From the NCBI GenBank assembly GCA_900545835.1, contig URBB01000015.1, positions 1 through 25,602 on the forward strand: a DNA stretch of 25,602 bases. Reading direction: 5' to 3'. Each line of letters opens with the position of its first letter. Within the stretch, counting starts at the first letter, position 1. This document shows, piece after piece, positions 20,894 to 25,602 of this stretch. Below the pieces are notes generated by a model that saw nothing but the letters and a program-made list of their open reading frames with translations, did not search any database and was not told where the DNA came from. The translations under genes were made by a program, and so were the position numbers. This DNA comes from an uncultured Collinsella sp. Lineage in GTDB: Bacteria > Actinomycetota > Coriobacteriia > Coriobacteriales > Coriobacteriaceae.

Positions 20894-22429
20894 CTAGTCC
20901 TTGGGTGTCCAGGACCAGAAGAAGTTGATAAGGGCCACACGCGAGGCGGTACCGGCCTTTTTGTTGATCGAAGAAATGTGGCGATAGAGCGTGGAGCGCG
21001 AAAGGAAGAGCGTTGTGGCGATGTCCTGAACGCTCTGGTCCGAAACGACCAAGACCTCAAGAATATCGCGCTCGCGCTCTGTAAGCCCAAAGGTGGCGAC
21101 GAAAGCATCGAGTCGTTCATCGGACGTGAGCTCCGCTGCCTCCACGGGCTCGGGGTCGGAGCATGTGGGCGCAAGATCCCCACCAAGATCGTCGGTGGCA
21201 AGCGGCAGGCCATCCTGCATCACGACATCATCGGCTCGTTGCCCCAACTGCCCCAGCAGCGTAATCGCAATGCCCACAAACATCCCGAGCGCCGCACCGA
21301 CCGCAGCCAGCACGTTTTGACTCGAGATGATCGCCACCGCCGGCGCCGTCACGAGCATCGAGCACACGTTGTTGACGACGCGACCCATGCACGGCCAAAA
21401 ATATGACCAGCGCGCATAGAGCGAGACGGCGGCATATTTTGTGGTAAAGAACACCACGAAAAAGCCCGAGCCCAGATAAAAGATGATCGTGGCAGCAAGC
21501 TCGTTGCCGCCATTACCATCGACGATGAGCACAAAGAACGAAAGCGTGGACAGTATGGCGGCACATGTCATGCCGATATTCATATACGAGCGGCCGTGCA
21601 GGTCAAATAGTGCGCCAGCGACCAACGAGCTCACGACAAGCAGCAGGCGCGGCCAATCGCCCAAATCGACGGCTCCGACAGCATGCAGGGTCGTGAAGCC
21701 CGCGTTGAGAGCGGCGAATACGCTGGAAAGATACGCCGTCGCCACGGTCAGGCGAACTACGGCGCGACGGAATGCCGCCTTTGCCTCGGGATCGTCATGC
21801 CACTTGGCGCCATATACCAGAGCATCTACCGAAAGCCCGGCAGCACTGGGTTCAAAGTTGGGATCGGACTCGTCGCGCAGCTTGGCGCGTCGAGCACCGT
21901 GGAGCAACGCCACCTGCGCGATCGCACAGACGACCAGAACAGCCTGCTGAGGAATGCCGACAGGCATCACCATGTGGTTGAGAACCTGCACCAGAACGCC
22001 CATGGCGTAAGAAAGTGCAGCGGCGCGCGCCAAGCAGGGCGTTCGCGCAAAGCGCCTCGCAAAATTTGCATGGGCAGTCGATCCGCAGTAGCCCAGCGCG
22101 CAGCACGCCACCAAACCGCCGGCAATTACCACCTCAACCTGAACCGCCATAATCAACAGCAGCAATGCCGCCACCAGCAAAACGCCCGTGACGTCACTCG
22201 TTGCGTCGATAGCATGGGGACGGCGATAGTACAGAATGGGACGCACAAAAAAGCCAATCACGCTCGCGCCGATGACAAGGCTCTCATAAATAACGACCTC
22301 GTTCGGAGACACGAACTCGGCCATGCGCACATCAAAAAGATACTCGCACGCCAAAAACGTGAAGAAGAACAGCGCCAGGCATATAATCTCCCGAATGCCC
22401 CGACGCAAATATGCGGTTGTGTCTCCCAT
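20894..22429 (-). CDS. Membrane-anchored LuxR-type transcriptional regulator
   Basis: About 511 residues. The N-terminal 400 or so residues are polytopic, with roughly 11-12 hydrophobic segments in an MFS-like arrangement (IICLALFFFTFLACEYLF, GVLLVAALLLLIMAVQVEVV, AATIIFYLGSGFFVVFFTTKYAA). The C-terminus is a LuxR/GerE helix-turn-helix: LTERERDILEVLVVSDQSVQDIATTLFLSRSTLYRHISSI. This combination is common and highly expanded in Coriobacteriia such as Eggerthella, where members are thought to sense small molecules and control neighbouring genes. The start is uncertain: the ATG at 22429 has GAGGGG but very close, a GTG at 22438 follows CGGGGG at better distance, and a TTG at 22459 is also in frame. 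No target operon is adjacent on the same strand except pyrE downstream. Confidence 0.92.
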   Translation of the reverse strand: MGDTTAYLRRGIREIICLALFFFTFLACEYLFDVRMAEFVSPNEVVIYESLVIGASVIGFFVRPILYYRRPHAIDATSDVTGVLLVAALLLLIMAVQVEVVIAGGLVACCALGYCGSTAHANFARRFARTPCLARAAALSYAMGVLVQVLNHMVMPVGIPQQAVLVVCAIAQVALLHGARRAKLRDESDPNFEPSAAGLSVDALVYGAKWHDDPEAKAAFRRAVVRLTVATAYLSSVFAALNAGFTTLHAVGAVDLGDWPRLLLVVSSLVAGALFDLHGRSYMNIGMTCAAILSTLSFFVLIVDGNGGNELAATIIFYLGSGFFVVFFTTKYAAVSLYARWSYFWPCMGRVVNNVCSMLVTAPAVAIISSQNVLAAVGAALGMFVGIAITLLGQLGQRADDVVMQDGLPLATDDLGGDLAPTCSDPEPVEAAELTSDERLDAFVATFGLTERERDILEVLVVSDQSVQDIATTLFLSRSTLYRHISSINKKAGTASRVALINFFWSWTPKD

Positions 22430-22459
22430 GCCCCTCACGGTTAACCCCCGGCCGCTCAA

Positions 22460-22600
22460 TTGTCTGGAATCTATTTTAATAAAGAATCAATCTCAATATC
22501 AAAGCCAAGCTCGAAATGCTGCCAATTCGACCCCAGTCGTCCACATCACGCCGCGATTTTGAGCCGCATGGACCAGATGGGGCACGCGCGACCTCTAGCT
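22460..22600. other. Intergenic stretch, nothing recognised
   Basis: Upstream of the LuxR-type regulator. AT-rich at 22470-22505, probably its promoter zone on the minus strand, but no clear hexamer pair was found. No gene seen. Confidence 0.4.
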
Positions 22601-22712
22601 CGGCAAGGAGTGTCTCCAACTGCCACTCATTTAAGTACGTCCCCAATGAGTACCTTCGGCAAAGAGTGTCCCCAGTGACTAGCCGTTTAAGAACGTCCCC
22701 AGCGACTAGTCA
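22601..22712. repeat. Tandem 56-bp repeat of ACGTCCCCA hairpins
   Basis: Two units with period 56 (22601-22656, 22657-22712) share CGGCAARGAGTGTCYCCA and TTTAAGWACGTCCCCA. The arms around the second block differ between units but pair within each: ACTCAT (22625-22630) with ATGAGT (22646-22651), and TGACTAG (22676-22682) with CTAGTCA (22706-22712). The array lies about 120 nt before the zinc-ribbon operon; a third, weaker GTGTCCCA follows near 22727. Confidence 0.75.
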
Positions 22713-22829
22713 AAAATGGGCCATGTGTCCCAGTTGTGGAGACTCCTTGAGCCGTCTGGGTATCGTGAAAGATCGCACGCTCGCCCATCATCAAAAGTGA
22801 CACACGCTACCTGTTGATGGGAGGCAGCC

Positions 22830-23567
22830 ATGGGCTTCTTTGACAAGATGTTCGAGAAGAAAGAGTGCGCGATTTGCGGTACCGAGCTGGGACTTTTGGG
22901 AAAGACCAAGATCAACGAAGGCTACCTGTGCAAAGAGTGCGCCGGCAAGCTCTCCCCCTACTTCCACGGCTATCGCTCCAGCACCGCGGACGATATCCGC
23001 GAGCAACTCGCCTACCGCGAGGCCAATGCCGAGCGCCTGGCCTCGTTCAACCCCACGCGCACGCTCTCTGCCGGGCGCACCAACATCATGCTCGACGAAG
23101 ACGCGGGCCTGCTGATCGTTACCTCGCAGAGCCGCTGGCGCGACGCCAACCCCGACATCATCGAGTTCTCGCAGGTACTCGGCTGCGATATGGATATTGA
23201 CGAGCATCGCACCGAGATCTATCGCGAGACCAAAGACGGCGAACGCGAGAGCTATAACCCGCCGCGCTACGACCTGGATTACGACTTTAACCTGACCATC
23301 CACGTCAACACGCCGTACTTTACCGAGATCAATCTGCGCGTGAACGACTCCACCATCGACCAGCGCGGTTCCATCGAATACCGCGAGGCCAAGCGCCAGG
23401 CAACCGAGGTCCGCGACGCCATGGTGCAACTGCGCCAGGAAACGCGCGACAGCGTCGTGGCCGCCAAGGTCCCCAAGACCGCGGTCACCTGTCCCTTCTG
23501 CGGTGCAACCACCATTCCCGATGCCAGCGGGCGCTGCGAATACTGCGGCGGCGCCATCGGCGCATAG
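22830..23567 (+). CDS. DUF4428-type zinc-binding protein of unknown function
   Basis: 245-residue soluble protein. The N-terminus has a small zinc-binding knuckle pair, C13/C16 (CAICG) and C34/C37 (CKEC), within GTELGLLGKTKINEGYLCKECAGKLSPYF, typical of DUF4428. The middle (residues 60-200) is a beta-rich region with GRTNIMLDEDAGLLIVTSQSRWRDANPDII and FNLTIHVNTPYFTEINLRVND, of unknown role. The C-terminus is a second zinc ribbon, C221/C224 and C236/C239. GGGAGG lies six bases before the ATG. First gene of a three-gene operon with a membrane zinc-ribbon protein (24 nt downstream) and an SPFH protein, which suggests a membrane-associated complex. Function not known. Confidence 0.88.
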   Translation: MGFFDKMFEKKECAICGTELGLLGKTKINEGYLCKECAGKLSPYFHGYRSSTADDIREQLAYREANAERLASFNPTRTLSAGRTNIMLDEDAGLLIVTSQSRWRDANPDIIEFSQVLGCDMDIDEHRTEIYRETKDGERESYNPPRYDLDYDFNLTIHVNTPYFTEINLRVNDSTIDQRGSIEYREAKRQATEVRDAMVQLRQETRDSVVAAKVPKTAVTCPFCGATTIPDASGRCEYCGGAIGA

Positions 23568-23591
23568 TCTCCGGCACGGAAAGGACCGATC

Positions 23592-24914
23592 ATGGCCTTC
23601 GAGAGTGTCAACTATCAGTGCCCCGCATGTGGCGGCCCCCTTCACTTTGCCAGTGCCGAGCAAAAGCTCGTCTGCGACTACTGCGATTCGCGTTTTGAAG
23701 TCGAAGAAGTCGAGGCCCTCTATCGCGAGCGCCAGGACAAGGCCGATGCCAAAGCCGATGCCGCAGCCGCGGTCCCCAAGCCTGCTGTCGACGATGCCGT
23801 GCAGGAGCTGGCTCAAAACGCCGGCTACATCTGCTCGTCGTGCGGCGCCGAGTTGGTCTCGGACGGCACCGTCGCCGTTACCACCTGCCCGTACTGCGGC
23901 AACTCCGCCGTAGCGCCCGGTCAGCTTTCGGGCGACTTCTCGCCCGACCTGGTGATTCCGTTTAAGCTCGGGCGCGACGATGTCACGGCCGCACTCAAGG
24001 AACACTACAAGGGCAAGATCTTGCTGCCCAAGAGCTTTGTCACCGGCAACCACATCGACGAGGTCCAAGGTGTCTACGTGCCGTTTTGGCTCTACGGCGC
24101 CCGCGTTGACGGCGAAGTGTGCTTTGATGCGACCAACGAGACCGTGACTGAGGAATCCGATCGCACCGTCACGACCACCGACCACTACGACGCCTACCGT
24201 AAGGGCAATATCTCGTTTGAGCGCGTGCCGGTCGACGGATCGTCCAAGATGCCCGACGGCCATATGGACGCCATCGAGCCGTTTGACTACGACGCGCTGC
24301 GCCCGTTCTCAGTCGCGTATATGCCCGGCTACATCGCCAACCGCTACGACGAGGATTGTGAGACCTGCAAGGCGCGCGCCGAGCGCCGCATGGAGGAGAG
24401 CACGATCTCGGCCCTGCGCGAGACCGTCGTCGACGAGTATGACGACGCCACAGTCGAAAGCAAGCAGCTCGACTACACCTGGGAAGACAGCGACTACGCC
24501 CTGTTTCCCGTGTGGATGCTTTCCACCTCGTGGAACGGCAAGAGTTATCTGTTTGCCATGAACGGCCAGACCGGCCGCATGGTCGGCGAGCTTCCCTGCT
24601 CCAAGCCCAAGCTCGCTATCGCCTCGGTGCTGTTCTTTGTGATCGGGTTTGTCCTCTCCCAGATTCTCTTTATGGGCGAGAACGCCTTCGATCCGAATTA
24701 CCTCACCTTTGATATCGAGGGCATCCTCATCAACATCGTCGCGCCGCTGATCATCGTAATCATCGCAGACGTGCTGCTGGTGGGCCAGCTCAAGACAGCC
24801 AACGAGGCCACCCACGCCGATTACTACTGCGGAGACCTCGACCTGACCGAGAAGCACGACACCTTCAGCCACACCGAGACCACCGTTGTCATGAAGGACA
24901 ACAAGGACGATTAG
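23592..24914 (+). CDS. TFIIB-type zinc-ribbon membrane protein (YdjG-like)
   Basis: 440-residue protein. Two N-terminal zinc ribbons: C10/C13/C28/C31 (CPACGG, CDYC) and C81/C84/C99/C102 (CSSCG, CPYCG), separated by an Ala/Lys/Asp-rich linker (46-65). A long beta-rich soluble region follows (PFKLGRDDVTAALKEHYKGK, GVYVPFWLYGARVDGEV, PVWMLSTSWNGKSYLFAMNGQTG). Two hydrophobic segments lie near residues 337-358 and 372-396, and the tail is acidic. Databases often label such proteins 'TFIIB-type zinc ribbon' or 'primosomal N''-like', without evidence of a transcription role. Bacillus YdjG, next to the SPFH protein YdjI, is the nearest analogue I know. AAAGGA precedes the ATG. Likely inner-membrane partner of the downstream SPFH protein. 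Confidence 0.88.
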   Translation: MAFESVNYQCPACGGPLHFASAEQKLVCDYCDSRFEVEEVEALYRERQDKADAKADAAAAVPKPAVDDAVQELAQNAGYICSSCGAELVSDGTVAVTTCPYCGNSAVAPGQLSGDFSPDLVIPFKLGRDDVTAALKEHYKGKILLPKSFVTGNHIDEVQGVYVPFWLYGARVDGEVCFDATNETVTEESDRTVTTTDHYDAYRKGNISFERVPVDGSSKMPDGHMDAIEPFDYDALRPFSVAYMPGYIANRYDEDCETCKARAERRMEESTISALRETVVDEYDDATVESKQLDYTWEDSDYALFPVWMLSTSWNGKSYLFAMNGQTGRMVGELPCSKPKLAIASVLFFVIGFVLSQILFMGENAFDPNYLTFDIEGILINIVAPLIIVIIADVLLVGQLKTANEATHADYYCGDLDLTEKHDTFSHTETTVVMKDNKDD

Positions 24915-24962
24915 CCATTCTGACCAATACCACCCGGCCTTTGACGAGAAAGGAAGATCACC

Positions 24963-25555
24963 ATGGGACTCTTGAGAGCTGGATTGGGAGCTGCCGGCGG
25001 CGTCATGGCCGACCAGTGGAAAGAATTTATCTATTGCGAATCGATGCCCGCCGACGTCTTAGCCTGCAAGGGCAGCAAGCGCACCGGCGGCCGCAGCTCC
25101 AACACGCGCGGCGAGGACAACGTCATCTCCAACGGCTCCGTCATCGCCGTCAACGACGGCCAGGGCATGCTCGTGGTGCAAAACGGCAAGATCATCGAGG
25201 TCGCGCTGGAGCCCGGCGAGTTTGTCTTTGACACCGGCAGCGAGCCGAGCGTCTTTAGCGGCAACCTGGGCGACTCCATCAAGGAGACGTTCGCCAATAT
25301 CGGCAGCCGCTTTACCTTTGGCGGCGACGCGGGCAAAGACCAGCGCGTCTACTTTATCAACACCAAGGAGATCATCGGCAACAAGTACGGCACCGCCTCG
25401 CCCGTGCCCTTCCGCGTGGTCGATAACAACATTGGCCTGGATGTCGACATCTCCGTTCGCTGCAACGGCGAGTATTCGTACCGCATCACCAACCCGCTGC
25501 TGTTCTACACCAACGTGTGCGGCAACGTGACCGATAGCTACACGCGCGATAAGAT
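24963..25555 (+). CDS. SPFH-domain / YdjI-like membrane-associated protein, 3' end missing
   Basis: At least 197 residues; the rest is cut off at the adapter junction. The start MGLLRAGLGAAGGVMADQWKEFI and the following IYCESMPADVLACKG, GSVIAVNDGQGMLVVQNGKIIEVALEPGEFVFDTGSEPSVF and VYFINTKEIIGNKYGTASPVPFRVVD are characteristic of the YdjI/'virion core protein' branch of the SPFH (stomatin/flotillin-like) superfamily. Members oligomerise at membranes, and in Bacillus YdjI sits with a PspA protein and a zinc-ribbon protein in an envelope-stress locus. AAGGAAG precedes the ATG. A C-terminal zinc ribbon, frequent in this family, would lie beyond the contig end. Confidence 0.9.
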
Positions 25556-25602
25556 CTGTCTCTTATACACATCTCCGAGCCCACGAGACCGGAGCCTATC
25601 TC
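25556..25602 (-). other. Nextera read-2 adapter plus i7 index remnant (not genomic)
   Basis: Bases 25556-25589 are the reverse complement of the Nextera read-2 adapter, beginning with the Tn5 mosaic end. Bases 25590-25597 (CGGAGCCT) match the i7 index I remember as N720, and 25598-25602 (ATCTC) start the P7 flank. Library sequence only. Confidence 0.97.

Noticed and set aside
22791..24263. 490-codon minus-strand open frame
   Set aside because: Antisense of the two zinc-ribbon genes; typical shadow composition and no motifs.
22..25574. Inverted 19-bp ends resembling a Tn5-type composite transposon
   Set aside because: They are library mosaic ends within Nextera adapters carrying index bases, not a natural element.

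Overview
The window is one contig from a high-GC Gram-positive gut actinobacterium, most likely Collinsella (Coriobacteriia). This rests on overall base use, the protein flavour (a membrane-bound LuxR-type regulator, a stand-alone glucose-type EIIA, an AgrA/AgrC-like pair, nadABC with a NiaR-type repressor) and the density of intergenic repeats. It is inference from memory; no search was run. Both ends are library adapter: bases 1-40 and 25556-25602 are Illumina Nextera sequence including index bases. Genomic DNA therefore runs only from 41 to 25555, and the terminal genes (dnaK and an SPFH protein) are cut by the library, not by biology.

Layout. 41-915: 5' part of dnaK (minus). 916-1572: gap with a six-arm repeat and a promoter. 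1573-1758: 2[4Fe-4S] ferredoxin with a strong terminator. 1998-5865 (minus): NAD operon nadA-nadB-nadC-niaR, with a perfect 19-bp inverted repeat over its promoter. 6159-8158 (plus): LytTR response regulator and GHKL sensor kinase, overlapping by one base. 8233-8808 (minus): degenerate uracil-DNA-glycosylase-like protein. 8945-9265: thioredoxin. 9497-10259: small His-rich protein plus NikR with a His/Cys-rich leader. 10376-15434: hypF, hypC, hypD, hypE, for the Fe(CN)2CO part of the [NiFe]-hydrogenase cofactor. 15540-16208: HAD phosphatase. 16699-17256 (minus): lipoprotein. 17493-18029 (minus): PTS EIIA. 18607-19779: Fic AMPylase-type protein in an AT-richer island. 20092-20772 (minus): pyrE. 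20894-22429 (minus): membrane LuxR-type regulator. 22830-25555: operon of two zinc-ribbon proteins and an SPFH/YdjI-like protein.

How genes work together. NadA, NadB and NadC form the aspartate-to-nicotinate-mononucleotide route, and the co-transcribed NiaR-type regulator probably closes a feedback loop on the palindrome ahead of nadA. NikR (nickel sensing) lies just before hydrogenase maturation genes, consistent with nickel-dependent hydrogenase biogenesis; the hydrogenase itself, hypA and hypB are not in the window. The 3' operon resembles the Bacillus YdjG/YdjI type of membrane-associated zinc-ribbon/SPFH system.

The most interesting content is intergenic. At least five repeat families occur here: (1) a structured element in three copies whose basal stem has changed sequence while keeping its pairing, always directly 3' of a minus-strand gene; (2) short hairpins with a constant ACGTCCCCA loop and changing arms; (3) a 171-172 bp six-arm element in two copies; (4) a hairpin pair flanking the Fic gene; (5) a 30-bp-stem hairpin before hypF with a half copy elsewhere.
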